Shown in pieces: positions 48,957 to 58,409 of a stretch of DNA of 64,000 nucleotides. The DNA is taken from contig NZ_JAVIFW010000007.1 of assembly GCF_031157275.1 (NCBI RefSeq), positions 124,001 to 188,000 of the forward strand, in the 5' to 3' direction. Each line of letters begins with the position of its first letter. The stretch's first letter is position 1. The stretch comes from Streptomyces sp. LHD-70 (GTDB taxonomy: Bacteria > Actinomycetota > Actinomycetes > Streptomycetales > Streptomycetaceae). Below the pieces are notes generated by a model. The model saw only the letters and a program-made list of their open reading frames with translations, was not told the origin of the DNA and ran no database searches. The position numbers and the translations under genes are program-made.

Positions 48957-49821
48957 GGCGACCTCCGGCGAACGGGGCGGCGGGTTCGGTGAGCTGGGCG
49001 AAGTCCGTGAGCATGGCCTCGGTGTGCGGTTCGAGCCCGGTGAAGAGGCGGAACGCGTCGGCGGCCTGGAAGACGGCCATGCCGCCGCCGTCGACGGTGC
49101 GGCAGCCCAACTCTGCTGCTGTGTCGAGGAGTTGGGTACGCAGCGGCCGGTAGACGACCTCGGCGACCCAGAGTTCGGGGCGGAGCAGTTCGGCCGGGAG
49201 CGGCAGGCCGGGGTGGGCGGCCATGCCGGTCGGGGTGGCGTGTACGAGGCCGTCGGCGGTGGTGACGTCGGCGGGCCGGCCGGCGTCCGCGCGGCCCGCG
49301 CCGAAGCGGCGGGTGAGCGCGTCGGCGAGGGCGGTGGCGCGTGCCGGGTCGGTGTCGCAGACGGTGAGCCGGTCGACGCCGAGGTTGAGCAGGGCGTGCG
49401 CGACGGCGGCACCGGCGCCGCCCGCGCCGAGCTGCACGACGTGTCCGGTGGGCGCGTCGGGCAGGCCGCGCGCGAAGGCCTTGGCAAAGCCGGTGACGTC
49501 GGTGTTGTGTCCGACGGCGCGCCCGTCGCGCAGGACGACGGTGTTCACGGCGCCCAACTCGGCCGCTTCCGGGGCGAGTTCGTCGAGGTGCTCGATGACG
49601 AGCTGCTTGCAGGGGTGCGTGATGTTCAGCCCGTCGAAGCCGAGGAGGCGGGCGGCGCGCAGGAGCTCGCCCACCTCCTCGGGCGGGGTGCCGAGCACGT
49701 CGAGGTCGAGGGTGCGGTAGAGCAGCGGCACACCGTGCCGCGCCGCCTCACGTTCGTGCAGGGCGGGGCTGAGCGAGGGCCCGATACCGGAGCCGATCAG
49801 TCCGGTGAGGTACGAGGACAC
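48949..49821 (-). CDS. Shikimate/quinate dehydrogenase
   Basis: The protein has 290 residues from a GTG. The substrate motif is SLSPALHEREAARHG near 18, the catalytic Lys and Asp are in FDGLNITHPCKQ near 72 and HNTDVTGF near 105, and the nucleotide loop is QLGAGGAGAAVAHALL near 130. The NITHPCKQ variant marks catabolic quinate/shikimate dehydrogenases rather than biosynthetic AroE. It oxidises shikimate (or quinate) to the 3-dehydro acid for the next enzyme. It is coupled to the fusion gene downstream. Confidence 0.87.
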   Translation of the reverse strand: MSSYLTGLIGSGIGPSLSPALHEREAARHGVPLLYRTLDLDVLGTPPEEVGELLRAARLLGFDGLNITHPCKQLVIEHLDELAPEAAELGAVNTVVLRDGRAVGHNTDVTGFAKAFARGLPDAPTGHVVQLGAGGAGAAVAHALLNLGVDRLTVCDTDPARATALADALTRRFGAGRADAGRPADVTTADGLVHATPTGMAAHPGLPLPAELLRPELWVAEVVYRPLRTQLLDTAAELGCRTVDGGGMAVFQAADAFRLFTGLEPHTEAMLTDFAQLTEPAAPFAGGRHG

Positions 49822-49908
49822 GGGGTGGGGCGCCTTTCTGGTGGGCCGGGGCGGACTTTCAGCCCTACTGGGGCAAATCCAGCCCCTCCGGCGTTTGAGG
49901 AGCGGGGT

Positions 49909-49925
49909 CTGGGGCGGAGCCCCAG
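49909..49925 (-). terminator. Hairpin terminator of the MHS transporter gene
   Basis: CTGGGGC-GGA-GCCCCAG, 7-bp perfect stem, lies 50 bases past the transporter stop on the minus strand. It follows a CCGGCGTTTGAGGAGCGGGG element of the dispersed Streptomyces repeat type. Confidence 0.72.
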
Positions 49926-49976
49926 TTACGGGAAGGGGCGGGGCTGGGGAAGAAGAACGCGGCGCGCAGCCACGGC

Positions 49977-51353
49977 TCAGACGGCCGCCGACTCAGCCTT
50001 GGCGAGGTCCGGGCCAGCCGCGAACTCACCTTGCTTGAGGCCGAGTTGAGCCGTAGGCACCTTGTGCGTCTCACGCCCCGTAGCCACCGCCACGGCACAG
50101 ATCACACAGACGACAGCCGAGAAGATCGCGACCCCCACCCAGTTGGACCCATCCCCACCCGCGATCCGCTCGGCGATGGAGACCGCGAACCCGGCGACCG
50201 CGAAGCCGATCTGAGTGCCGACAGCCATCCCCGAGAGCCGCACCCGAGCCGGGAACATCTCCCCGTAGAACGACGGCCAGATCCCGTTGGCCGCGCTGTA
50301 GACGACGCCGAAGAAGAGCACGCCGACGGCGAAGACCAGCGGGTAGCTGCCGAGGGAGATCGCCCACAGGTAGACGAAGATCAGCACGGCGCAGCCGATC
50401 GCGCCGATGAGGAAGACGGGCTTGCGGCCGATGCGGTCGGAGAGCTTGGCCCAGAGCGGGATGGCGAGCAGGGCGACGGCGTTGGCGCAGCCGTTGACCC
50501 AGAGCATGCCGGTCTTGTCGAGTCCGACCGCGTCGCTCGTGGCGTACGCGAGGGCCCAGACGGAGAAGATCGTGCTGACCGTGGCGATCAGGGCCGCGCA
50601 GATCACGCGCAGGACGCTCGCCCAGTGGTTCACGAGCAGCTCGGCGAGCGGCATCTTCGCGACGGCCGCGTTGGCGGTGGCCTGCTCGAACACCGGGGTC
50701 TCGTCGAGGGTGCGGCGGATGACGTACCCGATGACGGCGACGATCGCGCTCAGCAGGAACGGGATGCGCCAGCCCCAGGTGTAGAGCTGCTCGTCGGGCA
50801 GCGCGGCGACCGGGATGAACGCGAGGGTGGCGAGGATCTGACCGGCCTGGGTCCCGTTGAGGGTGAAGCTGGTGTAGTAGCCGCGGCGGTGTTCCGGGGC
50901 GTGTTCCAGGGTCATGGCGTTGGCGCTGGCCTGCTCGCCGGCCGCGGAGAGTCCCTGCAGGACGCGCATCACGACGAGCAGCGTGGGGGCGAGCGTGCCG
51001 GCCTGGGCGTACGTGGGCAGGCAGCCGATCAGGAACGTGGACAGGCCCATGAGGACGAGCGTCCACACCATGATCGTGCGGCGGCCGACGCGGTCGCCGA
51101 TGTGGCCGAGGAAGAGGGCGCCGACGGGGCGGGCCGCGTAGGCGACGCCGAAGGTGGCGAGCGAGATCAGCGTGGCGGTGGCCGGGTCGTCCGGGTTGAA
51201 GAAGACCTTCGGGAAGACCAGGGCGGCGGCGCTGCCGTAGATGAAGAAGTCATAGTACTCGAGCGCGCTGCCGATCCAGGCGGCGAAGGCGGCCTTGCGC
51301 GGCTTGCCTGCCGACGGGGCGGATGGCACCGGGGCGGCTTCCTGGTGGGACAC
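49977..51353 (-). CDS. MFS transporter, metabolite:H+ symporter family (shikimate-type)
   Basis: The protein has 458 residues from a GTG at 51353 with GAGGAG just upstream. The MHS family marks are AWIGSALEYYDFFIYGSAA near 25, GHIGDRVGRRTIMVWTL near 80, and ASANAMTLEHAPEHRRGYYT near 145 (the MHS insertion of a charged loop). Members carry shikimate (ShiA), citrate, proline/betaine, dicarboxylates or protocatechuate. Its place between the shikimate dehydrogenase and pca genes supports shikimate, quinate or protocatechuate uptake. Confidence 0.85.
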   Translation of the reverse strand: MSHQEAAPVPSAPSAGKPRKAAFAAWIGSALEYYDFFIYGSAAALVFPKVFFNPDDPATATLISLATFGVAYAARPVGALFLGHIGDRVGRRTIMVWTLVLMGLSTFLIGCLPTYAQAGTLAPTLLVVMRVLQGLSAAGEQASANAMTLEHAPEHRRGYYTSFTLNGTQAGQILATLAFIPVAALPDEQLYTWGWRIPFLLSAIVAVIGYVIRRTLDETPVFEQATANAAVAKMPLAELLVNHWASVLRVICAALIATVSTIFSVWALAYATSDAVGLDKTGMLWVNGCANAVALLAIPLWAKLSDRIGRKPVFLIGAIGCAVLIFVYLWAISLGSYPLVFAVGVLFFGVVYSAANGIWPSFYGEMFPARVRLSGMAVGTQIGFAVAGFAVSIAERIAGGDGSNWVGVAIFSAVVCVICAVAVATGRETHKVPTAQLGLKQGEFAAGPDLAKAESAAV

Positions 51354-51458
51354 GGGGGCTCCTCGGGGGGAGAGGCAGGATATACCGGGCGGCTCGCGGA
51401 GGGCTGCGCCCGAGGGGAGGTACTTCCGGGAAGTGCGACCGCACCCTGACACGTGCAG

Positions 51459-51483
51459 TTAACGCACTAGATAGTTAATTAAC
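51459..51483. promoter_or_regulatory. Inverted repeats upstream of the MHS transporter gene
   Basis: TTAAC (51459-51463), ten bases, GTTAA (51474-51478) form one dyad. GTTAATTAAC (51474-51483) is a second, overlapping 10-bp perfect palindrome. This AT-rich island lies 106 bases before the transporter start. It is a likely site for the TetR-type regulator at 46345. Confidence 0.5.
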
Positions 51484-51576
51484 TTGGCTGTGATGCTGCC
51501 CGGACCTCCGGGTGGTGTCAATAGGTCCGGCGGCATTCCGCCGCACAGATCCGTCCGGAGGTACGGGCTGCCCAGC

Positions 51577-52869
51577 TCAGGCGGATGCGTCGCCGCCCCG
51601 CGGACCGTCCAGACCGCCCAGACCGTCCCGACCGTCCAAACCATCCAGGCCGTGCAAACCGTCCAGACCGTCCTCGGCCAGGACCCCCTGGGCCACCGCG
51701 AGCGCGGCATTGGCGGCGGGCACGCCGACGTACACGCCGCACTGCAGCAGCACGGCACCGATCTCCTCGGGCCTGAGCCCGTTGCGTACGGCGGCGCGGA
51801 CGTGCATGCCGAGTTCGTCGAGGTGGCCGTGGGCGACGAGGGCGGTGAGCGTGACGAGGCTGCGGTCGCGGCGGCTCAGGGTGGGGTCGGTCCAGATCTC
51901 GCCCCAGGCGTAGCGGGCGATGAAGTCCTGGAACCCGGCCGTGAGCGGGGTGGTGCGCGCCTGGGCTCGGTCGACGTGGGCGTCGCCGAGCACCTCGCGG
52001 CGCACCGCCATGCCACGGCCGGGGCCGGGTGCCGCGAAGTGGTCGCGCAGGGCGGCCAGCACGGCGCCGGGTTGTTCGGCGGGCGCGAGGTGCGAGGCGT
52101 GCGCCAGCTCCGTGAGCCGGGCGCCGGGCACGGCGTCGGCGATCTCCCGCGCGTGCGCGGGGGGCGTGGCCGGGTCGTCCCGCCCGGCGAGCACCAGCGT
52201 GGGCGCGGTGACGGACGGCAGGTCGGGACGCAGGTCGAGCACGGCGAGCGCGTCACAGCAGGCCGCGTACGCCTGCGGGTCGGTGCGCCGCAGGTCGTCG
52301 ACGAGCGTGTGCCCGAGCTGTCCCTCCCGGCCCTCAAGGAAGCCCGGCGTGAACCACCGCCCCGGCGCCCCTCCGGCGACCGCTCCCGTGCCCGACTCCC
52401 TGACGAGGGCGGCCCGCTCGTGCCACGGCTCGGGCGGCCCGAAGTGCGCGGAGGAGCAGACGACGGCGAGCCGGTCGACCCGCTCGGGATGGTGCACGGC
52501 CAGCCACAGGCCGACGGCCCCGCCGAGCGAGACGCCCGCGTAGTGGAACCGGTCGATGCCGAGATGGTCAGCCAACTCCAGTACCAGGGCGCCGAGTTGG
52601 GCGACAGTGGCGTCGGGCCCGATCAGCCCGGCGGGCGACCGGCCGTGCCCCGGAAGGTCCCATCGGACGGTACGGAACGCCGAACTCAACTCGGGCGCCA
52701 CGGCATCCCACAGGGCGGTGGACGTGCCGAGGGAGGGCCCGAGGAGGAGCGCGGGGGCGGTCGGGGGGCCGGCGGAGTGGTGGTGCAGCGTGTCGTTCAT
52801 GACGGACTCATTCGTTGCTGACTCATTCGTGGCTGACCATTCGTGGCTGACCATTCGTTGCTGACTCAT
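51577..52869 (-). CDS. pcaL: 3-Oxoadipate enol-lactonase/4-carboxymuconolactone decarboxylase fusion
   Basis: The protein has 430 residues from the ATG at 52869, or 407 from the ATG at 52800. Residues 35-280 are an alpha/beta hydrolase (PcaD) with WDLPGHGRSPAG, nucleophile YAGVSLGGAVG and His in HASHLAPAEQP. Residues 300-400 are the PcaC domain, with HVRAAVRNGLRPEEIGAVLL and CGVYVGVPAAN. Such PcaL fusions are usual in Streptomyces. It performs two steps of the protocatechuate branch. Both ends carry tandem repeats: the N-terminus repeats SATNE/SHEW units and the C-terminus ends in a run of GLDGxxG units. No ribosome site is visible for either start. Confidence 0.85.
   Translation of the reverse strand: MSQQRMVSHEWSATNESATNESVMNDTLHHHSAGPPTAPALLLGPSLGTSTALWDAVAPELSSAFRTVRWDLPGHGRSPAGLIGPDATVAQLGALVLELADHLGIDRFHYAGVSLGGAVGLWLAVHHPERVDRLAVVCSSAHFGPPEPWHERAALVRESGTGAVAGGAPGRWFTPGFLEGREGQLGHTLVDDLRRTDPQAYAACCDALAVLDLRPDLPSVTAPTLVLAGRDDPATPPAHAREIADAVPGARLTELAHASHLAPAEQPGAVLAALRDHFAAPGPGRGMAVRREVLGDAHVDRAQARTTPLTAGFQDFIARYAWGEIWTDPTLSRRDRSLVTLTALVAHGHLDELGMHVRAAVRNGLRPEEIGAVLLQCGVYVGVPAANAALAVAQGVLAEDGLDGLHGLDGLDGRDGLGGLDGPRGGDASA
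51602..51676. repeat. Degenerate 9-bp tandem repeats at the 3' end of pcaL
   Basis: About eight copies of a CCGTCCA(G/A)A-like unit code for a Gly-Leu-Asp-rich C-terminal tail. The period is three codons. Confidence 0.85.
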
Positions 52870-52870
52870 G
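52795..52870. repeat. Tandem repeats at the 5' end of pcaL
   Basis: Units of about 15-18 bp with the core (G)CTGACTCATTCGT(T/G)G or CTGACCATTCGTGG are repeated four to five times across the start region. They contain three in-frame start codons, which makes the true start uncertain. Confidence 0.85.
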
Positions 52871-52889
52871 CGTGGCTGAAGAGGAGGGC

Positions 52890-54287
52890 TCAGCGCCGGG
52901 TGAGGGCGCGGTCGGTGAGCGCCGCGGCGGCGCCGGTGTAGCGGGTGGGGTCGGTCAGCTCGGCCAGGTCGAGGGCGGCGACGGCCTCCTCGTCGAGACC
53001 TTCGGCGCGCAGCAGTTCGGCCCAACTCGACTCCTCCGCAAGGCCGTTGGCGGAGGCCTTGGTCAGGAGCTGTTTGGCCCGAGCCCGGCCGAGCGGGCCG
53101 GAGAGGGCGGCGGCCAGTCGTTCCGTCACGATCAGGCCGCCCGTGAGGTCCAGGTGGGCCCGCATCCGGTCGGGGTACACCCGCAGCCCGGCGGCGAGTT
53201 CGGCGGCGTCACGCGCGGCTCCGCCCACCGTACGCAGCAGCTCCCGGAGCGTCTCCCACTCGGCGTGCCACGCCCCGGCGGGCCGTTCGTCCTCCGCCGC
53301 CACGCTGCCGTACAGCGTGGCCGCGAGGGCCGGGCCGCGGCGGGCCGCGGCGGCGATCAGCGTGGACCGGACCGGGTTGGCCTTGTGCGGCATGGCCGAC
53401 GAGCCTCCCCCGCCGCCCTCGGCGAGCTCGCCGATCTCGGTGCGGGAGAGCACGAGCACATCGGCGGCGAACTTTCCGAGCGCGCCCGCCGCGAACGCGA
53501 GCGCACCGGCCAGGTCCGCGACCGGTGTACGCAAGGTATGCCAGGGCAACTCCGGTTCTGCCAAGCCGAGTTGACGGGCATACACGGGAAGCAACGCAAG
53601 CCCCGAGGCCCCCTCCCCCACTCCCCCCACTCCCCCGAACTCCCCGAGTTCCCCGAACTCCCCGAACGCCGCCAACGTGCCCGCCGCACCGCCGAGTTGA
53701 GCGGGCAGGCCTGCCCGTACGGCCATGAGGCGGTCCCGGGCGTCGAGGGTCAGGGAGCGCCAGCCCGCCGCCTTCAGGCCGAAGGTCGTGGGCACGGCGT
53801 GCTGGGTGAGCGTGCGACCCGGCATCGGGGTGGCGCGGTGGGCGGCGGCGAGCGTGCCCAACTCCTGTGCTGTCCGGTCGAGTTCGGGCACGAGCAGGTC
53901 AAGGACGCGGGAGGCGACCAGCATCGCCGCCGAGTCCAGGATGTCCTGGCTCGTCGCACCCCGGTGCACATACTCCGCGGCCTCCTGAGGCACCGCCGCC
54001 GTGAGGTCCGCGACCAGCGGGATCACCGGGTTGCCGCCCGCGCGGGCGCGCACCGCGAGGTCGCGGACGTCGAACCGCTCGGCGCGCGCGGCCTCGGTGA
54101 CGGCATCGGCGGCCAGGTCGGGCGCGAGGCCGAGTTCGGCCTGGGCCCGCGTCAGGGCCGCCTCCGCGTCCAGCATGGCCCGCAGGAACTCCCGGTCACC
54201 GGTGGCGTGTTCGGCGGGCGATGCCACCCGGCCGGGCGCGAGCAACCCGACGTCGAACCCGCCGCCCGTACCCTCCTCGTACGTCAT
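52890..54287 (-). CDS. pcaB: 3-Carboxy-cis,cis-muconate cycloisomerase
   Basis: The protein has 465 residues. It belongs to the fumarase/aspartase superfamily, with HRGATSQDILDSA near 108 and the signature GGSSAMPHKANP near 300. It converts 3-carboxymuconate to 4-carboxymuconolactone. A Gly/Phe/Glu-rich loop (FGEFGELGEFGGVGGVGEG) near 210-228 comes from a local repeat and is likely absent from homologues. It overlaps pcaG by four bases and is followed by pcaL after 20 bases. Confidence 0.88.
   Translation of the reverse strand: MTYEEGTGGGFDVGLLAPGRVASPAEHATGDREFLRAMLDAEAALTRAQAELGLAPDLAADAVTEAARAERFDVRDLAVRARAGGNPVIPLVADLTAAVPQEAAEYVHRGATSQDILDSAAMLVASRVLDLLVPELDRTAQELGTLAAAHRATPMPGRTLTQHAVPTTFGLKAAGWRSLTLDARDRLMAVRAGLPAQLGGAAGTLAAFGEFGELGEFGGVGGVGEGASGLALLPVYARQLGLAEPELPWHTLRTPVADLAGALAFAAGALGKFAADVLVLSRTEIGELAEGGGGGSSAMPHKANPVRSTLIAAAARRGPALAATLYGSVAAEDERPAGAWHAEWETLRELLRTVGGAARDAAELAAGLRVYPDRMRAHLDLTGGLIVTERLAAALSGPLGRARAKQLLTKASANGLAEESSWAELLRAEGLDEEAVAALDLAELTDPTRYTGAAAALTDRALTRR
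53605..53667. repeat. Local 9-12-bp repeats inside pcaB
   Basis: Short C-rich units (CTCCCCGAA- and CTCCCCCA-type) in tandem encode the FGE/FGG/VGG tract. Most units keep the reading frame. Confidence 0.75.
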
Positions 54288-54877
54288 GAGAACTCCAGGA
54301 ACACCGTTTCGTCCGGCCCTTGCAGGCGCAGGTCGAAGCGGTACGTGGCGTGCGGTTCGGGGGTGGCGAGGAGCGTTGCCCGGCGCTCGGCGGGGAGCGC
54401 GGCGAGGAGCGGATCGGCCTCGGCCCCACTTCCGGCAGCGTCCGGCACGTACACGCGCGTGAACAGGTGGTGGGTGAGGCCGCGGGCGAACACGCAGACA
54501 CTCAGGTACGGGGCGTGGCCGCCGCGGGCGCCGGGGCGCAGGGTGCGGATCACCCAGTGGCCGTCGGCGTCGGTGGCGACGCGCGCGAAACCGGTGAAGT
54601 CGACGCCGTTGCGGCCGAGAAAGCCACCGGTGACCGGATCGCGCCGCAACGAGCCGCCCTGCTGCGGGAGTTGGCCTTCCGCGTCCGGGCCCCAGAACTC
54701 CAGGAGCGCGTCCGGTACGGGTGCGCCCGCGCCGTCGAGGACCCGGCCGTGCACGGTGACCGTGTCGGGGTGGGCGTGCGGGGCGGCGTCGGGGCCGCCG
54801 GGGAAGGGCAGGGCGTAGCCGTAGAACGGGCCGATGGTGTGCGACGGGGTGGGCGCGGGCCGGGTGTGGCTGCTCAT
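54284..54877 (-). CDS. pcaG: Protocatechuate 3,4-dioxygenase alpha subunit
   Basis: The protein has 197 residues. The intradiol dioxygenase beta fold is seen with TPSHTIGPFYGYALP near 12, VHGRVLDGAGAPVPDALLEFW near 43, and ARGLTHHLFTRVYVPD near 130. The alpha subunit lacks the iron ligands and pairs with the beta subunit encoded directly upstream in the operon. It starts at the ATG at 54877, two bases after the pcaH stop region, and overlaps pcaB. Confidence 0.9.
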   Translation of the reverse strand: MSSHTRPAPTPSHTIGPFYGYALPFPGGPDAAPHAHPDTVTVHGRVLDGAGAPVPDALLEFWGPDAEGQLPQQGGSLRRDPVTGGFLGRNGVDFTGFARVATDADGHWVIRTLRPGARGGHAPYLSVCVFARGLTHHLFTRVYVPDAAGSGAEADPLLAALPAERRATLLATPEPHATYRFDLRLQGPDETVFLEFS

Positions 54878-54878
54878 G

Positions 54879-55697
54879 TCAGCGTCCCTCCTCGATCCAG
54901 GTGGCGGCGGGGCCGTCGAGCACGATGTCCCAGCGGTAGCCGAGGGACCACTCGGGCTTGGACAGGTCATGGTCGTAGGCGGCGACGAGGCGGGCGCGGG
55001 CGGCCTCGTCGGTGACGGACTGCAGGATCGGGTCGTACGCGAAGAGCGGGTCGCCCGGGAAGTACATCTGGGTGACGAGGCGCTGCGTGAAGGCCGAGCC
55101 GAACAGCGAGAAGTGGATGTGGGCGGGCCGCCAGGCGCCCGTGTGGTTGCGCCAGGGGTAGGCGCCGGGCTTGATGGTGGTGAAGCGGTACGAGCCGTCG
55201 TCGCCGGTCAACACCCGCCCCACACCGGTGAAGTGGGGGTCGAGGGGCGCGGGGTGCTGGTCGCGCTGGTGGGCGTAGCGGCCGGAGGCGTTGGCCTGCC
55301 AGAGCTCGATCAGCTGGCGGCGCACGGGCCGCCCGTCGCGGTCGAGGAGCCGGCCGCTGACGGTGATGCGCTCGCCGAGCGGCTCGCCCTGGTGCTGCCG
55401 GGTGAGGTCGCTGTCGAGCTCGGTGACGTCGGTCTCGCCGAAGGCGGGCGAGGAGAGCTCGATGGCCTCCGGGTCGAGCCGGGTGTCGATGGCTACGGGC
55501 GGCCGGGTGGGGTGGCGCAGCGCGCTGGAGCGGTAGGGGGCGTAGTCGCGCCGCGGGTGGTGGCTCGGCTCGGCGCCCTCGGCGAGGCCCTTCTCGTACG
55601 CCTCGCGCTCGCGCGCCATCTGGCGGTCGATGTCCGCCTGCGTCAACTCCCGTGCAGGGGAGGCCTGTTCGGGGACCGTGCGGGTGGTCTCGGTCAT
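54879..55697 (-). CDS. pcaH: Protocatechuate 3,4-dioxygenase beta subunit
   Basis: The protein has 272 residues from the ATG at 55697 behind AGGAG. The four iron ligands are present with the known spacing: Tyr in SGRYAHQRD, then Tyr in GAYPWRNHTGAW and the HIH pair in RPAHIHFS, 13 and 15 residues after that Tyr, as in the Pseudomonas enzyme. It opens the aromatic ring of protocatechuate with oxygen. The N-terminal 60 residues are the extended arm typical of beta subunits. Confidence 0.92.
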   Translation of the reverse strand: MTETTRTVPEQASPARELTQADIDRQMAREREAYEKGLAEGAEPSHHPRRDYAPYRSSALRHPTRPPVAIDTRLDPEAIELSSPAFGETDVTELDSDLTRQHQGEPLGERITVSGRLLDRDGRPVRRQLIELWQANASGRYAHQRDQHPAPLDPHFTGVGRVLTGDDGSYRFTTIKPGAYPWRNHTGAWRPAHIHFSLFGSAFTQRLVTQMYFPGDPLFAYDPILQSVTDEAARARLVAAYDHDLSKPEWSLGYRWDIVLDGPAATWIEEGR

Positions 55698-55709
55698 GGA
55701 CGTCAACTC

Positions 55710-56936
55710 CTAGCGTTCGAGTACGAGGGCGAGGCCCTGGCCGACACCGATGCACAGGGTGGCCACGCCCACCCCGGAGCCCTTGCGGGCGAGCTGGTGC
55801 GCGACGGTCCCGGCGAGCCGGGCGCCGGAGGCACCGAGGGGGTGGCCGAGGGCGATGGCGCCGCCCTGCGGGTTGAGCACGGCCGGGTCGAACTCCGGCC
55901 ACTCGGCGACACAGCCGAGGACCTGCGCGGCGAAGGCCTCGTTCAGCTCCAGGGTCGACAGGTCGGCAAAGCTCTTTCCCGCCTTGCCGAGGGCGCGGTT
56001 GACGGCCTCGACGGGGGCGAGCCCGAAGTAGTGCGGGTCGAGCGCGGCCACCCCGGTCGCGGAGATCCGCGCGAGCGGCGTGCGTCCGGTGGCGCGCAGC
56101 CCCTCCTCGTCGGCGAGGAGCAGCGCGGAAGCACCGTCGTTGAGCGGCGAGGCATTGCCCGCGGTGACGGTGCCTGAGTCCGGGCGGAAGGAGGGCTTCA
56201 GGCGGGCGAGGGCGTCCAGGGAGGTGTCGGGGCGGAGCGACTCGTCGCGTTCGAACGGCACCGGGCCACCCTTGCGCGCGGGCACGGGGACGGGCACGAC
56301 CTCGTCGGCGAACAGCCCCTTCTCCCAGGCCTCGGCGGCCTTCTCGTGACTGCGCAGGGCGTACGCGTCCTGCTGCTCGCGGCTGATCTTGTGCTTGTCG
56401 GCGATGAGTTCGGCGGACTCGCCGAGCGGCACGGTCCACTCGGGCGCCATCCTCGGGTTGACCATGCGCCAGCCGAGGGTCGTCGAGTACAGCTCGGCGT
56501 GCCCGGCCGGGAAGGCCCGCTCGCTCTTGGGCAGCACGTACGGCGCGCGGCTCATCGACTCGACGCCGCCCGCGAGGGCGAGGTGGGCGTCCCCGACGGC
56601 GATGGCGCGGGCCGCCTGGATCACCGCTTCGAGGCCGGAGGCGCAGAGCCGGTTGACGGTGGCGCCGGGCACGGAGGTGGGCAGCCCGGCGAGCAGGGTG
56701 GCCATGCGGGCGACGTTGCGGTTCTCCTCGCCGGCGCCGTTGGCATTGCCGACGTACACGTCACCGATCCGGGACGGGTCCAACTCCGGTGTACGGGCGA
56801 GGAGTTCACGGATGACATGGGCGGCCAGGTCGTCGGGGCGGACCCCGGCGAGAGTGCCGCCGTACTTGCCGACGGGCGTGCGCACCGCGTCGACCACGTA
56901 CACGTCCTTGCACGCGTTCTTGTACGCGTTCTTCAT
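55710..56936 (-). CDS. pcaF: 3-Oxoadipyl-CoA thiolase
   Basis: The protein has 408 residues. The nucleophile Cys is in [11 protein letters not shown] near 94, the His is in [17 protein letters not shown] near 360, and the second Cys is in [12 protein letters not shown] near 392. [13 protein letters not shown] at the N-terminus is typical of thiolases. It cleaves 3-oxoadipyl-CoA to acetyl-CoA and succinyl-CoA, the last step of the pathway. The first nine residues repeat KNA(Y/C)K. It overlaps pcaJ by four bases. Confidence 0.9.
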   Translation of the reverse strand: MKNAYKNACKDVYVVDAVRTPVGKYGGTLAGVRPDDLAAHVIRELLARTPELDPSRIGDVYVGNANGAGEENRNVARMATLLAGLPTSVPGATVNRLCASGLEAVIQAARAIAVGDAHLALAGGVESMSRAPYVLPKSERAFPAGHAELYSTTLGWRMVNPRMAPEWTVPLGESAELIADKHKISREQQDAYALRSHEKAAEAWEKGLFADEVVPVPVPARKGGPVPFERDESLRPDTSLDALARLKPSFRPDSGTVTAGNASPLNDGASALLLADEEGLRATGRTPLARISATGVAALDPHYFGLAPVEAVNRALGKAGKSFADLSTLELNEAFAAQVLGCVAEWPEFDPAVLNPQGGAIALGHPLGASGARLAGTVAHQLARKGSGVGVATLCIGVGQGLALVLER

Positions 56937-57580
56937 CGGACGACCTCCTCGGGGATGTGCACCTTGGTGGCGGTGCGGGCGACGATCTCGTCGGCGGTGA
57001 CGCCGGGCGCGGTCTCGATCAGGGCGAGGCCGTCCTCGGTCACGTCGAGGACGCCGAGGTCGGTGACGATCCGGTCGACGCAGGCCTTCCCGGTGAGCGG
57101 CAGCGTGCACTCCTCGACGAGCTTGGGGCTGCCGTCCTTGGCGGTGTGGGTCATGGTGACGATCACCCGGCGGGCGCCGTGCACCAGGTCCATGGCGCCG
57201 CCGATGCCGGTGACGAGCTTGCCGGGCACGGCCCAGTTGGCGAGGTCGCCGCGCGCGGACACCTGCATCGCGCCGAGCACGGCGACGTCGATGTGGCCGC
57301 CGCGGATCATCCCGAAGGAAAGCGCCGAGTCGAAGAACGACGCCCCGGGAAGGACGGTGACCGTCTCCTTGCCCGCGTTGATGAGGTCCGGGTCGACCTC
57401 GTCCTCGTACGGGTACGGGCCCGTGCCGAGGATGCCGTTCTCCGATTCGAGGACGACCTCGACGCCGGGCGGCAGATGGCCCGGGATCAGCGTGGGCAGT
57501 CCGATGCCGAGGTTGACGTACTCGCCGCCCCGCAGTTCACGGGCGGCGCGGGCCGCCATCTCGCCCCTGGTCCAGCTCAT
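56933..57580 (-). CDS. pcaJ: 3-Oxoadipate CoA-transferase subunit B
   Basis: The protein has 215 residues. The catalytic Glu is in [11 protein letters not shown] near 44, and [15 protein letters not shown] near 95 and [16 protein letters not shown] near 120 are family marks. With subunit A it moves CoA from succinyl-CoA to 3-oxoadipate. It overlaps both neighbours. Confidence 0.9.
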   Translation of the reverse strand: MSWTRGEMAARAARELRGGEYVNLGIGLPTLIPGHLPPGVEVVLESENGILGTGPYPYEDEVDPDLINAGKETVTVLPGASFFDSALSFGMIRGGHIDVAVLGAMQVSARGDLANWAVPGKLVTGIGGAMDLVHGARRVIVTMTHTAKDGSPKLVEECTLPLTGKACVDRIVTDLGVLDVTEDGLALIETAPGVTADEIVARTATKVHIPEEVVR

Positions 57581-58335
57581 CGGGTCCGCACCGTCCTCTG
57601 CTCGATCCGCTTGTCGGCCGCTTGCCCGGGGGTGAGCGCGACGACGCGCTGCACGAAGATGCCCGGCACGTGCACCTGGTCCGGGTCGATCTCGCCGGGC
57701 TCGACCAGCTCCTCCACCTCGGCGACGGTGACGCGTCCGGCCATCGCGGCGAGCGGGTTGAAGTTCCGCGCGGACTTGGCGAACACGAGGTTGCCGTGCC
57801 GGTCGCCCTTCGCGGCCCGTACGAGGGCGAAGTCGGTGCGGATGCCGCGCTCCAGGACGTACTCGGTGCCGTCGAACTCCCGCACCTCCTTCGGCGGCGA
57901 GGCGAGCGCGACGCCGCCGTCGCCGTCGTACCGCCACGGCAGTCCGCCCTCGGCGACCTGGGTGCCGACCCCCGCCGGGGTGTAGAACGCCGGGATCCCG
58001 GCGCCGCCCGCGCGCAGCCGCTCGGCGAGCGTGCCCTGCGGGATCAGCTCGACCTCCAGCTCACCGGCGAGGTACTGGCGCGCGAACTCCTTGTTGGCGC
58101 CGATGTACGAGCCGGTCACGCGGGCGATCCGGCCGGCCGCGAGCAGCACGGCGAGCCCGGAGTCCATGGCTCCGCAGTTGTTCGACACGACCTCCAGGCC
58201 GCCGACGCCGCGCGCGTGCACGGCCTCGATCAGCGCGTTCGGCACTCCGCTCAGGCCGAAGCCGCCGACCGCGAACGACGCCCCGTCCCGGACGTCGGCC
58301 ACGGCCTCGGCGGCCGTGTCCACCACCTTGTCCAT
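57577..58335 (-). CDS. pcaI: 3-Oxoadipate CoA-transferase subunit A
   Basis: The protein has 252 residues. The CoA-binding glycine motif is [18 protein letters not shown] near 21, followed by [16 protein letters not shown] near 50 and the [20 protein letters not shown] segment near 112. It is the first gene of pcaIJFHGBL. It is divergent from the MarR gene, with a 12-bp palindrome between them. Confidence 0.9.
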   Translation of the reverse strand: MDKVVDTAAEAVADVRDGASFAVGGFGLSGVPNALIEAVHARGVGGLEVVSNNCGAMDSGLAVLLAAGRIARVTGSYIGANKEFARQYLAGELEVELIPQGTLAERLRAGGAGIPAFYTPAGVGTQVAEGGLPWRYDGDGGVALASPPKEVREFDGTEYVLERGIRTDFALVRAAKGDRHGNLVFAKSARNFNPLAAMAGRVTVAEVEELVEPGEIDPDQVHVPGIFVQRVVALTPGQAADKRIEQRTVRTR

Positions 58336-58409
58336 CCGTACGCTCCCGCCTTCATGCAGGTTCCGTCAGCACGCGAATCAATCCAGCGGAATCAATCCAG
58401 CGGAATTAA

